A stretch of 64,000 bases of DNA from Amanita rubescens. Taxonomy: Eukaryota; Basidiomycota; Agaricomycetes; Agaricales; Amanitaceae. Location: contig WION01000234.1 in the NCBI GenBank assembly GCA_015039365.1, positions 19,271 through 83,270 of the forward strand, read 5' to 3'. This document shows, piece after piece, positions 21,856 through 33,528 of the stretch. The notes beneath the pieces are model-generated. The model was not told the DNA's origin, made no database searches, and saw nothing but the letters and a program-made list of their open reading frames with translations. The translations under genes and the position numbers were made by a program. Positions within the stretch are counted from its first letter, which is position 1; every line of letters begins with the position of its first letter.

Positions 21856-24800
21856 ATGAACTTCGTCAACCGGCATGGAAAATGCAAATGCGATTGCCTC
21901 AAGTATTGCAAAGGTGGAAAACTTGTTTGTTACGAAACCCATCGAAGGCACAAGCCCTATCGAAAAGCTGATCAGGATGCAGCAATCCAGAGGGTGTTAC
22001 AGCAGATTGGCCCGCTTACAATGACGAATAGCTCGAGAGCGAGCAACGAAAAAACGGTGCGTATTATTGGATGTATACTCTACTGCTCTAAGCTAATGAT
22101 TCTCTCAGAAGGTTGCGGGGAAATATCGTGCCCCCAAGGGGCCATGTTCAACACGACGCGCTAATAAGGACTGCGAACCTACCACACATTTCGACGATCC
22201 CTCGACTCCGAGTCAAGTTGACCGCGACAAGGACTTGGACTTCCCACCTCCAGTGTCGCCATCGCGTGGAATGAGCCCCATGGATTACATTGACGAACCT
22301 ATCACTCATTTCGACGATCCCTCGAGTCTTGAGTGCGATGTGGACTCCTCTCTCATGGCCTCATCTTCACGAGCAGCAAATATTGACAATAGAGATGAAA
22401 TCATCCCGGATCTCAACCCTCCCGAGGATGGCTTACCAGGTCACAGGATGAACAATCACCAAATGGATTTCTCCGATGAGATGGACTCGGAACCACCATT
22501 TTTTCAAGAGGGCGAAGATTTTGTAACATATAATGGCAATGACGATGAGGGTCACGGGGATGGAGTAGGGGGGAATAGTGACGGCGACGGCGAGGATGAC
22601 GCAAGGGAGAATAATGGCAATGACAACGGTGAAGACGGTATAGGGGACGGCAATGATGACGACGGCGAGAATGGTGTAGGGGATGATGGCAACGACGATG
22701 AGGGCGAATCTGTTGATGATGAATACGACGTCAATGGCATGTCCACCAATATCGACGATGAAATTGAATTCGATATTCGACAAACGAGATCATCTTGCGA
22801 CAGACTGACGCGATCCCAGGAGATGATCGACGCTATCCGAGATGCCCGCTTCAAGGATGACATGGACGACGCAATGATTTCTCGAATGATGAATCCGCCC
22901 CGCTCTCAACCGAATATCACCTATTCGAAACAAATATCTATTAGGGTCTTCGACGAGCTTCGTAATGGCTCACAAGAGATGTACAATGGGATCAGGAAAA
23001 TCATGGCGGACCTCCACCCACCCATTCTCCTCGATTCTCACCACATTGTCAAGAAATCTGTGAAGGAAATTACCGGCGTCGAACACATTGAAACTGACAT
23101 GTGTCCAAATAGTTGCATAGCGTACACGGGGCCCTTCTCCACCCTAGAGGAATGCCCTTATTGTGCTGAACCACGATACACCCAACCTAGTACGTCAAGG
23201 AAACGCACCGCTCGGCGACGCTTCTCTACGATCCCGCTTGGACCACAGCTTCAAGCCATGTATAGGTCACCCGAGAGCGCCGACCGCATGAACTACCGCG
23301 CGCGAAAGACGAAAGAAATCATTGATAAGATTCAGCGGAACGGTGGCAAAATTGACATTACTGAATACGAGGATTTCGTGCATGGCCAGGACTATATTGA
23401 GGCCGTTCTAAGAGGCGACATTAAGGAGAATGATGTCGTCTGTGCGCTCTCCATCGATGGTGCGCAGCTCTATCGTGATAAAGAATCGGAGTGCTGGTTC
23501 TTTATTTGGATCATTCTCGATCTCAGCCTGGACCTACGTTATAAAAAAAAGTTCATTCTCCCCGCCGGTTTTGTCCCGGGTCCAACCAAGCCGAAGAACA
23601 TGGAATCGTTCTTGCTGCCGAGCCTTCGCCACTTCTCGGCCTTGCAGAAACACGGACTCCCTGTATGGAATGCACGGCGGGATCAAGATATCAATGTTTG
23701 TCCATTTTGGCTGTTTGGAACAGCTGATACTCCTGCCTTGCCTATTCTGAGTGGACTGGTGGGACATGGAGGACGGCTCGGATGTCGTATTTTCTGCGGG
23801 GTCCCAGGGCGGTTAAAGGGTAAAAAGTACTACCCTGCTGCGCTTAAGCCCGACAGGTACAACATCATGGGATCTTCTCATGACGATGTCGATGTTATCA
23901 ACCTACCATCTCCCAGCGTTTCTAAGTATAACAAGGCACTTGTCGAGCTCCTTCAGGCTACGGATGCAAACTACGAACAGATTCGAAAGGCGACCGGCGT
24001 CGTACGGCCAAGCATCTGCCTAGGCCTTCAACCAAATGGGATGCTGCCGGTACCACGTTGCTTCCCACTTGACATAATGCATCTTTCGTGCCTAAACGTA
24101 ACCCAACACCTTCTACAGATATGGCGAAATACTATTAACCCAAAGGTTCCGTCAGACTATGATTTTACTCCCTTAAGCTCGGAACGCGTGTGGAATGAGC
24201 ATGGAGCTCTCGTGGCATCAGCTACCCCATATCTCCCCTCCTCATTCAATCGAACCCCTCGTAATCCCGCGCTGAAATTGACTTCGGGGTACAAGGCATG
24301 GGAGTTTATGATATACATCTGGGTCCTAGGTCCCGCGGTTTTCCGGCTTGTTCTTCCGGACGATCTATGGTCCCACTTCTGCAAGCTGGTCTGCGGAATT
24401 CGGATAATCAATCAAAGACGGATCTCATCAGAACAGCTGGCACACGCTCATAAGATGATAGTAGAGTGGGAAATGGAGTTTGAATTGAACTACTATCAAA
24501 GGAAAGCAGAACTTCTTCATCTGATACGCCCAAGTACACATGCCATTCTCCACGCGGCGCGAGAAACACATCGATGCGGCCCACTGAATCTCGTAGCGCA
24601 ATGGGCGCTGGAGAATACCGTCGGAAATCTCGGCCGCGAAATACATCAACACTCCAACCCATTTTCGAACTTGTCTCAACGTGGCTTGCTACGTGCCCAA
24701 ATGAACGCACTCTACTCGATTATCCCCGCTCTCAACCCTGCCAAGAAGATATCTGAGATAGACGAACCATTAGGGGACCAGTACATCCTATTACATGCGA

Positions 24801-25451
24801 GAGAATATGTGATGCGATTGCCGCAAGTGGAGGAAGCAGCCGTGAGACGATATCTCACCAAGTGCAACCATCATCTTGCTGCAGGTACCAGTTTCACACT
24901 GCGCAAATGGGCGCGTGTACAACTCCCGAATGGTCAAATAGCGCGATCTGCATGGCAAGAGAAGGAAGAAGAGAAGAAGAAGTATTATAGGAATTCTCGT
25001 AATATCAAAGTGCGTCCCATTATTTCGCGCCGTTTTTATGCTAACCGAGTAGTAGTATAACTTAAATAATCAGGTCGACTTCGCAGAAGTACAGTATTTC
25101 TTCCAAGTGCTAGTTAACGTCAACAACAAACTGGTCAAGTTGGCAGCGGGCGCAATGATCCGAACTTATTCGGATCCTGATCCTGATCTCCTCGCCAGCT
25201 CACACGAGACCCTCCGTGTATGTAGGTTTCGAGAAGATGATTTAAGCATTATAGACATCAAGACCATCCAAACGGTTGTCGGAATGATACCTTTCCCATT
25301 AAAGACTGAAGAGGAGAAGAAGCCGGAACTCAGAGCCAAATTCCACGACTGCTTCTACGTCGCAGAGAAGCTGTTCTTCGAGCTTACCATTGAAGGAATC
25401 GGAGAATCTGGAACAGAAGAGAATGGAGGATCCAGTGACTCGGAGGCATGA
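21856..25451 (+). CDS. Tnp2-family (Plavaka-like) transposase
   Basis: Three exons (21856-22056, 22109-25009, 25074-25451) join in phase to 1159 residues. The N-terminus has a cysteine cluster (KCKCDCLKYCKGGKLVC), likely a zinc-binding DNA-recognition module. A long acidic, Asp/Gly-rich stretch follows. The core contains a zinc region (CPNSCIAYTGPFSTLEECPYC), then ALSIDGAQLY with a candidate catalytic Asp, PKNMESFLLPSL, a region around CRIFCGVPGRLKG, and CFPLDIMHLSCLNV, the position of the second conserved Asp-x-x-H in Tnp2 proteins. The C-terminus (VDFAEVQYFFQVLVNVNN; IKTIQTVVGMIPFPL) is the part usually seen in basidiomycete members. It should cut and join the element ends. The first ATG in the open frame was used. 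All frames are intact. Confidence 0.85.
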
Positions 25452-25554
25452 CGTTCATTGTACGTTTTACGTTTTTACGTCGTGCTTTTAAACTCGATCC
25501 GATACATTTACCAGCCCACTTATCCGAAACGCACATAAACATTCTACTGTGTAC

Positions 25555-26251
25555 ATGGAGCAAGGAAACACACCGAGTAGCGCAGATTCAAGATGGTCTC
25601 CCCCATCAATCCATATGACACCAATTTACGAACGTATCAGGGAGCTGAGGGCCCGTGCCGTGAGAGCACCTTCGACGCCATCGAGCTCGGTGACGGAATC
25701 TGATACAGACCCAGTGAGTTTTGATTGAGATAATGATACTACTTTAGTCAACGAGCCATTGAAACAGGAGGAAAGACCACCAGACTATAACCACCCTATC
25801 CTTACAACACCTGACATCCCTAGAAAGCATTGTCCCCACACGCGAAACAATCTTGAACCTACATTTCCAGAAATTACGAGATTTTGCTGAAGGTCATGGC
25901 CATTGGGCATTCCGGGCAGTTCTATACCGCAAATACGTCAAGTTTCTCTATCTTAAACCAGTCATGGACCCCGACGCCTTCATCTTCGTAACACGATGCC
26001 TCCTTGACCTTGCCGACGTGACCACCTTCCTCACCCTCAGCTTTTGCAACTACATGGCGTTGGGGATGAAGAAAATGACAAAATCCAACTTCACCATCAC
26101 GCATTACTTGAATAGCGTGCGTCGTCAAATTGCCAGAGCAGTCGGATTCATCGAGCGTGCTGCAGAAGAGTTGCGCGCTCATAATGAAGAGGAGCGGCAG
26201 GGAGAAACTAGTGGCGCGGACGAGCGACGTGATTTTCCAGGACAAGAGTAG
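25555..26251 (+). CDS. Transposon accessory protein B, unknown function
   Basis: Two exons (25555-25713 and 25784-26251) give 208 residues. The N-terminus is Ser/Pro-rich (MEQGNTPSSADSRWSPPS). The rest is predicted helical, with GHGHWAFRAVLYRKYVKFLY, a Leu/Phe-rich stretch (CLLDLADVTTFLTLSFCNYM) and a charged C-terminus (RAAEELRAHNEEERQGE). I recognise no domain. It lies 103 bp after the transposase stop on the same strand inside the element, which suggests a role in transposition or its control, but that is inference. Confidence 0.6.
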
Positions 26252-26754
26252 AGCTGGAACTACACTAGTAAGCCACTACTCTTGCCCTATACACAGCTTT
26301 ATTCATTCGACTTCCAGATTTTTTGATACCTGTATTACAATGCATGTGGAGAACGTTTGGACGAATTAAATTGACAATTGTGTTTGTTCTTTGCGCGCGC
26401 GCGTATCCACCAGCCACCTCGATTCCGCCTAGCTCGTTTGCATTTACTTGAAACTATCTTTGCGCGGTCTTGTTTACAATTACTCATTTGGATTCCTCGT
26501 CGAAGCTTCCCGCTGCGCGGCTTTGTTTACCAAACAGATTTGGACTTTGTCACTCAGTCCCTCCTCGCTTCAACGTCGACTTGCACTACAATCATAATAC
26601 CAGGTAAGCCTTCGAGTGACTATTCTGTAACGTTTATTCATAGATCGTCGTCACTCTTCAGCAAAGCAGTTTTACAGAATGACAACAGAATTCGAGCGGT
26701 AAGCGATTCGTTTGTATCTAACATTATATCTGAGGAACCTGTACTAGAGATCAC

Positions 26755-27130
26755 ATGCGTACGCATCTCAGCGTCGCAATGGAAGTCGACACAGTAGAGC
26801 AAAGCGTCCTCGTGATGGACGTTGACGTGGGCAAAGGCGACGACGACGACGTTGAGATGAAAGATGGTGAAGTTGAAATGAGTAATGGTGGTCATCACGG
26901 CGCCGTGGTGCGAAGCATTTGCAACACAAACGAAAGTCAAGTAACACCAGCGAATGATGGGGACGTCGAGATGAAGGAAGCGAATGTCGAGGAAACAGAA
27001 GCGATGGAGGTGGATAACGTTGACAACAATAATGGTGAGTACAGCGAGTATAGAGGGATTCGACGACATTGACGACTCTTGGGTCACGAACACAGCGGAC
27101 AGCGACGACGTTGAAATGTTGGATGGATGA
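26755..27130 (+). CDS. Transposon accessory protein C, small and highly acidic
   Basis: Exons 26755-27034 and 27096-27130 join in phase to 104 residues. The protein is dominated by variants of (D/N)xVEM: DDDDVEMKDGEVEM, DGDVEMKEANVEE, TEAMEVDNVDNNN and, in the second exon, DSDDVEMLDG. The recurrence of the motif on both sides of the intron supports the splice. Met 26755 or Met 26779 could start it. Similar acidic peptide is encoded at 17619-17800 on the minus strand. Acidic proteins of this kind often bind histones or basic partners; here that is speculation. Confidence 0.6.
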
Positions 27131-27586
27131 GTTGATTCAGACTAACCTCTCCATTCTTGGCTCGCGTACGTTTTCTCAGCCTTGACGTGACTCGGTACCC
27201 TTTCCTGACGTGAGTAATAGGCCCACAAAAGATTCACTATTTCGTTTTCCCCTGCGGTCCCCGATCCACGTACTATATTGTATCAATAGCTTGTATCTAT
27301 TCAAAATTACGCACACTATGTTACCGCCTCAAAATTTCCGAACTACCGGCGCTGAAATTTATCCCGTTCTCTCGCTCTCGCAACACCATCTACATTTCTC
27401 TTTTTTGAACACACCCTGCCCACTCTGTGATTGATATGACACAGTTCTAGCCATTTGACGAAAGATTCGGGCCAGGGTCTACTGCGGCGCCACAGAGACG
27501 ATAAACGATCGGCCGATATTGGTCTATTTTTAGTTCCGACCCACTTGTACTCGACCGCCACTTCGCCCCCACGCTCCCTTACTATT

Positions 27587-29812
27587 ATGTCGTCCTCTCT
27601 CAATAATATTTCTCTCCAGCAATTACTGAACTCAATAGAAATGTATAATACTACCAGCAGCAACACGATAGTAGGTAACGGTACCCAGCAACTTACCCAG
27701 GTGAGTTTTTCGTTTCAGTTGCATGTTCCAAGTCGTTCTCATACTTACCTCGTAAAAATTCAGTTTAATATGCCTAATACGCAAGTCGATAATGTTCACG
27801 CAATGAATCGTTTGGCTCCGGAGCCATCAACAGATGTATCAACAAACTCCGCATATAATTCGCAATTTCAAGCATTGTTCGCGCACTTACTCTTACAGTA
27901 AAATCTCGGCATATATATCATTAAATTGATCTCTCAACTGTATTACACCCTCAGGAACCAGTCTCTCATGGCGCAAATCCCCCATAATAATATTAATGTA
28001 TCAAAGTGCGCATATACTTAATATATACGCTAGTTTCAATCAATTCTGACCTTCATTAGAGTCAAATTAGAAGAAAACCTCGTTTCAAATGGGCGTACGA
28101 CACCCCAAGTGCGCACCGCGTCTGCTGCGAACAACAGCGCCGCAGATATTCTCAACAATCGCCGAATATTCTTTGCCTCACTCCTTCCACGTGCTGCAGA
28201 AGCTGACTATCATTACGAGGAATTAGATCGTGATGAATTCGACCAAGTCGAATTTTGGGATCAAGAATCATTCAACAAATGGTTTCGAGATGACGGGAAA
28301 GCCGGTGGTCCCACTGCTCGCGGAGAACTATCCAAGAAGCTTTATTTTCTAGAAAACGAGGATGGCGAACGCATTGGAAAAAATGAAATCAACTTAATGA
28401 GGAACTCTTTGAAGCGCGTATTTTCGGCAATCAAAGAACATATGCCTGATATGGCAAAGAAATGGCTCCAGATGTCTACTGAATTCCACGACATGGTTTA
28501 TCTTGAACTACGCTTACAATTTCCCGACTACTTATGTTTATGTGAAAATAACTGGAAGGCACGTGAATTTGCAAAGAACTGCATCCGCAACTGGTCACGC
28601 AATCGCTCAAAGAAAGGAAAGACGGGGTCAGACGACGAAGGTGAAAGTGACAGCGGCACTCGTGAAGACCACCGTGGCCGAGCCACCGGAAGCGTCGCAG
28701 CATCCTCGTCGAAGCGTCGCCTTGACGAAGAGAATTTGGATGAGTCAGCTTTTGCCGCGAAGAAGGCGAAGACGACGAAGGCTATAGCTGTTAAAGACCC
28801 TTTGTGCGTTTCAATGTTTCTCGATGGCTTTGCTGAAAATTTTTTTCCTCTAGCGGTACTGTGAAGATTAAACCAGTAGCTCGTTTCAAGAGTAGTAATG
28901 TAACCCCACCCAAGCCCTCTCCACCTTCCTCAGCCACGGCAGCACCTTTCTCGACCATTCCTGAGGATCCGGTGCTCGCCAACTCACCCACAGCAGGATC
29001 TTCAAATGCTCCGAGCCCTGCAACTGTGCCTTCAATGACCGCTCCGGACTCTGCTGGCGCCACCCCTTCCAGTACGGCTACGCCATCAACCATTGGCACC
29101 ACCCCGGGTCCCACGACTGCGGCTTCAACGACCACTCCGGACTTTGCTGGCACCCCCCCTTCTAGTACAGCTACGACTTCAACCACCACCCTGGGGCCTG
29201 CAACCGGGCCCTCTTCGATTACGCTCAACGCGCCCAGCTCTCCGGCAATGGAAACATCCTCGAACGGAGATGCCACCACGGAAAAAGCGCCATCCAAATC
29301 GTTCAACGATTCTCAGAAGAAGAGCGCCTCGGATTTCGACGTTGCCATTCCAGAAGATACCAGGACGATGGAGGTAGCGAAGAAGGGGAGTAGGGGAAGA
29401 GCTAAAGCGACGCCAGCAGAAGGAGGAGGTCAGACGAGCGGTCGGCGGGCGCGGGCGAACCCCAACGCAACCACGGCGCAGTGAGTTCAACGCTTCGAAA
29501 CATACATATACTAACTTCCGCGCTCGGCAGGGGTCTATGCAAGAACGATTTTTTGAAATCTCGCAAGGGAGCGACTGTCAATGAATGGGAAGTGTACTGG
29601 AAGGGCCTCAACAAGTCTGAGCGAAAGGTTTGCTCGCCCTTTTGACTTTTCATATATTCTCAGCTCACATTTTATGCTAGATATGGGAAGAGCGAAGCAC
29701 GGAAGTAATTGTATGTCCTTTTTTCATTCTATCTACTCTTACATGGACTTATTGTTTATTTTAGAATGCACGAAAATCGGGTGGAGGAGGAGGGGAAGCA
29801 GGAGCAGTATAA
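27587..29812 (+). CDS. Transposon accessory protein D, DNA/chromatin-like, unknown
   Basis: Eight exons (27587-27700, 27764-27897, 27955-28005, 28060-28803, 28854-29480, 29531-29627, 29681-29710, 29765-29812) close in phase to 576 residues. The N-terminus is Asn/Gln-rich. A charged central domain (about residues 115-280) has LDRDEFDQVEFWDQESFNKW, KNEINLMRNSLKRVFSAIKE and FAKNCIRNWSRNRSKKGK. A basic linker with possible NLS (KRRLDEENLDES; AAKKAKTTK) leads to a Ser/Thr/Pro-rich region repeating TPSSTAT. The C-terminus has a short conserved-looking motif (TVNEWEVYWKGLNKSERK, then IWEERSTEVI) and a glycine-rich tail. I do not recognise the family. The cargo position suggests a DNA-associated partner of the transposase. 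Confidence 0.6.
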
Positions 29813-30095
29813 GGAGCTGGAGAGGAGGAGGAGGAGGAGGAGGAATAGAGTGGCGGTGATTGGAGGAAATTGGCGGCGATGGGAAGAAAATGGCAGTGAT
29901 GGGAGGGGGGGGCGTGGAATGGAATGGAATGGCGGAAATGGGAAGAAAGTGGCGGAATGGGGAGGAGAGTGGCGGATATGCTTAATATGTCGTGGGTAGG
30001 CCAAATGGATTGAATTGGCGTAATCTGGCAGAAATAATTGACAAAAGCCAACTTTTTTTTGGCTGGCGAACGCCGAGATACGCCCCGTGGCTAAA
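29813..30095 (+). repeat. Purine-rich low-complexity subterminal region
   Basis: GGA/GGC-rich words (GGAGGAGG, GGAATGGAATGG, AGTGGCGG) precede the right inverted repeat. TGGCGG and TTTGGCT words recur, probably subterminal transposase-binding sequence. Confidence 0.55.
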
Positions 30096-30150
30096 TTTGG
30101 CTAAATTTGGCTCAGTTTGGCACACAATGGCGAAACTGGTTTTCGTTGGG
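30096..30150 (-). repeat. Right terminal inverted repeat of the Tnp2-type transposon
   Basis: Inverted copy of 21646-21700, ending CTGGTTTTCGTTGGG at 30150. Confidence 0.9.
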
Positions 30151-30977
30151 GCTCAAGGGACTTCAAGGTATCTACCACAGAATGGTCATGGAGATTCAAG
30201 CATTGTTGGATAGTCATGCGCAGATGCATTCACACTACCAACAACAATTGCAATTACAACAACTACAGGCTGCTCAAAGCATTTCTCCAACTTTGTTTTC
30301 GAGACCCATGAGCAGGAGGAGGTCAAATACCAATCCAGGGCCAACTCATCACCTATAAACAACTCGTGTTGAAATTCTATACCATCAATTCCAAATATTG
30401 TATTACATGAGAGTGCGCTGAGCTGTTGATTGAACTCGGTGGAAGGTCCTCGGCAGGGGCGTCTTATGGGCCTAAAATGAGCGTGTCGGCTCCGGTAGTG
30501 CAAGGAGGAAGTGACGCCAATTCTTCATTGACTCGAAGGTTGGGAAGGGAACGAGCTCAGCTATCACGCTCGCCGGGGACGAGTCGAGACCGCCTTTTCC
30601 TTTACCGGGCCAAACCAGAACCATCTCATTGTTGACTCCTTCCTGGCAATGATGTGTCCACATCAAGAATTAACTCAACGACAGATGGTCCTATTGGAAG
30701 AACTTTTGAACAGTGTGGATCCTTCATTTATCAGCAATGGAGAGGATCGTCAACCTACCCTCGCGATTCCCGAGGAATGTCCTCCAATGAGCGTGAACAA
30801 GGACTGGAAGTAGGGAGATTTATCAAACAGTATGGTTATGCTACCACCTTCCGAAAATTGCAACGGCCAGGCAGTGTCTAGACTGCCTTCTTCAGTAGTG
30901 GGAAACAAGAAGCAAAGAGCAAGCCTGTTGGGGATGGCGGATGGTCTCAGAGATCTGCTCAAGATGAGGCTCAAGTG
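30151..30977 (+). pseudogene. Decayed coding sequence right of the DNA transposon
   Basis: Two protein-like stretches read on the plus strand. One, before 30358, has MVMEIQALLDSHAQMHSHYQ, a Gln/Leu-rich run and RPMSRRRSNTNPGP. The second, from about 30575, has NQNHLIVDSFLAMMCPHQEL and TQRQMVLLEELLNSVDPSFI. It is interrupted by TAG at 30811 and continues in the same frame to LLGMADGLRDLLKMRLK with a stop at 30975-30977. The pattern suggests an abandoned gene, perhaps cargo of an older element. No family recognised. Confidence 0.45.
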
Positions 30978-31384
30978 ACATCATACAGCTCATCCTGTGA
31001 CATCCAATACTGTCATTTGGGTCTATTCAAGCATCAACTTCATTGTCTCTTAGTACAAGTGCCACCAACTCCTTGGGGGAGCAACCCATCCAAATTAACC
31101 AGGGACCACATGTGTGTAAGTGGTCCTCATTAGTCTTATCTGCGACTTTGGACGATCAGTGTTGAAGTTCCATCACATTCTAACTGAATGATCAGATTAG
31201 CAAACTCATTGCTACTAGGAAGGATTTTCTCACTCTTTTCATAATACATATATACTTAGAGACAATCATGTTAGTACCATTTCACATAGTATCAATACTA
31301 ATGATACCTGAGCTCAATCCTGAGTACCTGAATGTATCAGTAGGTCATCCTCTGAGACAATTGAGAAAGTAAGCAAGTGGTAAG

Positions 31385-31795
31385 ACCTAGTAATGTCTGA
31401 CACCCTGGTCACAGAGTGGGGATTGTTGATCACCTTCTGAAAGAGTGTCATGGAATGTATCAGTTCAATGCAATTCTGATTAGAGGGTGATAATCCCTGA
31501 TAATATTATATGCAGCAGTGGCAGACTAGGAATTATGGATTACTTCCTGCAAGAATTTCAATACATGTATCAGACAGGTATCAGGTCAAGACCTTCCAAT
31601 AAAATTCAGATAAATGGGTTGTAAGCCCTAATAATGTCTTATACAGCAGCTGCAGACAGAAATTTATTGATCACATCCTACAAGAATGACAGGTATTATA
31701 CCATTGCCTGATCCTTTGTTACAACTCTTTGATAAGTAGATAAACCCTGATAATGTCTTATCTGCTAATTGCAGCGTGGAAATTGTTGATAAGAA
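31385..31795 (+). repeat. Degenerate tandem repeat, unit about 115-125 bp, four units
   Basis: Each unit starts CCTRATAATRT (or CCTAGTAATGT), then has a CAG, then GGAAATTRTTGATCAC-like and TCCTGCAAGAAT-like words. The fourth unit is cut short at about 31795. Confidence 0.65.
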
Positions 31796-32044
31796 CTATC
31801 TAGTTATACCAGGCCCCTGCCGAAATCCTGATGTTCTCTGTCAGCCAGCAAAGGAAAGGGACAGAGGGGTCAGAAAGGAATGGAGGGGAAGGAGACTCCT
31901 GGTCCTGTTTGCTTCAAAGGAAAGGCCAAAAGGGAAGGTGGTACTCACCTTAGTTTCAATTACTAGTTTTTTCTTTTCTTTTTCATTTAAAATTTTAATT
32001 AACTTGTATTACACATATCATTACCTTCATCAAGGGGCCTAACC

Positions 32045-32175
32045 CATAAGGGTGTGGGTGTGGGTATGGAAGTGGGTGTGGGTATGGGTCAGCTTGCCAT
32101 GTACCCTGATCCAAACCCATACAGAGTGAGGGTATGGGTATGTCACAGGGTGTGGGTGTGGGTATGCATCTGGAT
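32045..32175 (+). repeat. GGGTGTGGGTATGG low-complexity tract
   Basis: Irregular repeats of GGGTGTGGGTATG are broken by a short unique stretch. It is G-rich on the plus strand. Confidence 0.7.
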
Positions 32176-32342
32176 ACCCAGGGGTTCACCCAAGCCAATC
32201 CCTAGCAGAGTCCAGACAATCACATTGCCAAATATGATGACCGTGCAGAGCACAGGTTAACTGCTAGTTTATTCCCAAAATTTCCCTGCAATTATTATTT
32301 TTGAAAGTATTGTTATTTTCATTATTTTACACTATATGATAT

Positions 32343-32971
32343 TTAATTAAATTTATTTCTTAGTTTATTTTCTTGTATTAATTCATTATCTAATTGTTTT
32401 ACCAAATTTTCTAATTCCGGATCAGATATGTGCTCGTCCGGGGTTTCAGGTATCCGGTAAAGGTTTTCGGAGAGGCTGGGTAGGTGAGTTTGGACCAGCT
32501 GTTTTGCGAGACAACCAAAATCGTGCATCTAAAGTATAGAGTTGGTAAAATTGACAAAAGAAAACGAGTGTTACGCACGTTATCAACGCCCATCGTTGTT
32601 TTTACAGTCCACGTTATCCCAACCCCGCCCAAAGCAACGAGGAGCGTTGCGATTCCAAAGGCTTTTGCGGCGAAAAGAGCCGTTGACGTGTCGGCGTGAG
32701 AGAGGGCGGTGAACAGGGATGGATGTTCAGATGAAGATTCTGTAGGTTCCGGGGCTGGAGAGGATGCAGATGTAGTAGGCGCGCGCAAGCCGCGAGCAAA
32801 GTGGACAGCAGAGAGGGCAGTGGGAGCGAGAGTCGTCTGAGTTTGATGAGCTAGTGCACGGCCACGTTGCCTTCGCAACCAGAACAGAGGGACGATAAGC
32901 GCAGCGGATGCACCTGCGATAAAGGCAAATGGTGCCCAAGGAGGGAGTTTTTTGTTCGTGGTGGTGGACAT
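32343..32971 (-). CDS. TMEM242-like mitochondrial inner-membrane protein
   Basis: Two exons (32971-32579 and 32528-32343) give 192 residues. An N-terminal hydrophobic span (WAPFAFIAGASAALIVPLFW) is followed by RRQRGRAL, a Ser/Pro-rich loop, and a second span (AFGIATLLVALGGVGITW) running into TVKTTMGVDN and MHDFG. Two spans followed by a GV-x-x-M/F-x-x-F motif is the pattern of TMEM242 (DUF1358), whose animal member helps assemble ATP synthase and complex I. The C-terminal 55 residues are polar and helical (LEDELENLVKQLDN-like). The ATG lies only 37 bp downstream of the HAP3 stop on the same strand, so its promoter must overlap HAP3. The family call is by pattern and length. Confidence 0.7.
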
Positions 32972-33008
32972 GAGACAAGTTTGATTGGCTACATAACAAA
33001 ATATATAA

Positions 33009-33492
33009 CTAATCGTCCATATCCCGCTGAGGTAGTTCCCTCGTGGAGAGCGTTGCCGCTTGAGCGGCGGTGGTGGTGCTCTGGTGTTGTCTAAGTTTTG
33101 CGAGATGAATTTTAAGGGTTTCTGAGTAATTATCAAAACCGAGGGTTGCCATGGCGTAGAGAATGTCCTCTCCGCCGATGGTCTTTCGTTTTTCGAGTTG
33201 ACATTTCTCTGCTGCTTCTGAAGTGATAAAGGATATGAATTCGGATACACATTCTTGGACGCATTCTTTTGCGTCCTTTGCGATTTTTGCGGTAGGGGGT
33301 ACGGAAGATTTCATGATACGAGAGACATTTGCGATCTAGTGGGAAGTGAGCTACTAAAAAGTCGAATATAGCTTGAGAACTAACAGGTAAAAAACGATCT
33401 TGTTCTCTATATTCACCGACCTCTTGGTCAGTGATGGGAGCAGGTTCTGGACTTTCATTTGCTTGTACTGGAGTGGAAGCGTCTGAAGCCAT
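33009..33492 (-). CDS. HAP3: CCAAT-binding factor subunit HAP3 / NF-YB
   Basis: Two exons (33492-33385, 33335-33009) give 144 residues. After an acidic N-terminus comes EQDRFLP, the intron, and [20 protein letters not shown], then [39 protein letters not shown] and [13 protein letters not shown]. This is the complete NF-YB histone fold: it pairs with HAP5 and, with HAP2, binds CCAAT boxes. The intron falls inside RFLP/IANV, a common position in fungi. It is transcribed away from the F-box gene; the two start codons are 36 bp apart. All key residues are intact. Confidence 0.95.
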
Positions 33493-33528
33493 TTTTACTT
33501 AGTAACTTCTCCCACGACGACGACGACG
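33493..33528. promoter_or_regulatory. Very short divergent promoter, HAP3 / F-box
   Basis: Only 36 bp separate the two start codons, so each promoter and 5' UTR must overlap the other or extend into the other gene. Confidence 0.6.

Larger units (their letters stand above)
21646..30150 (+). mobile_element. 8.5 kb DNA transposon, Tnp2/CMC type (Plavaka-like), with accessory genes
   Basis: The ends are perfect inverted repeats of about 55 bp starting CCCAACGAAAACCAGTTTCG (21646-21700 and 30096-30150). They contain GCCAAACTGAGCCAAATTT-type words that continue as subterminal repeats. Inside, all on the plus strand, lie a Tnp2-like transposase (21856-25451) and three further spliced genes (25555-26251, 26755-27130, 27587-29812). 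All four have intact predicted frames and in-phase introns, so the element may be functional. The left end lies in an old copia LTR. No short target duplication is evident, which leaves the exact boundary or the insertion history open. The Plavaka assignment rests on the transposase pattern. Confidence 0.85.
30978..32342. other. AT-rich spacer with tandem repeats
   Basis: No gene seen. It contains a roughly 115-125 bp degenerate tandem repeat (31385-31795) and a GT-rich tract (32045-32175), then very AT-rich sequence leading into the 3' end of the TMEM242-like gene. Confidence 0.5.

Noticed and set aside
22552..22863. Ser/Pro-rich minus ORF
   Set aside because: Mirror of the acidic low-complexity region of the transposase.
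28791..29306. 171-codon minus ORF rich in Val/Ala/Gly
   Set aside because: Antisense of the Ser/Thr/Pro-rich region of accessory gene D; the plus strand has the splice-supported frame.
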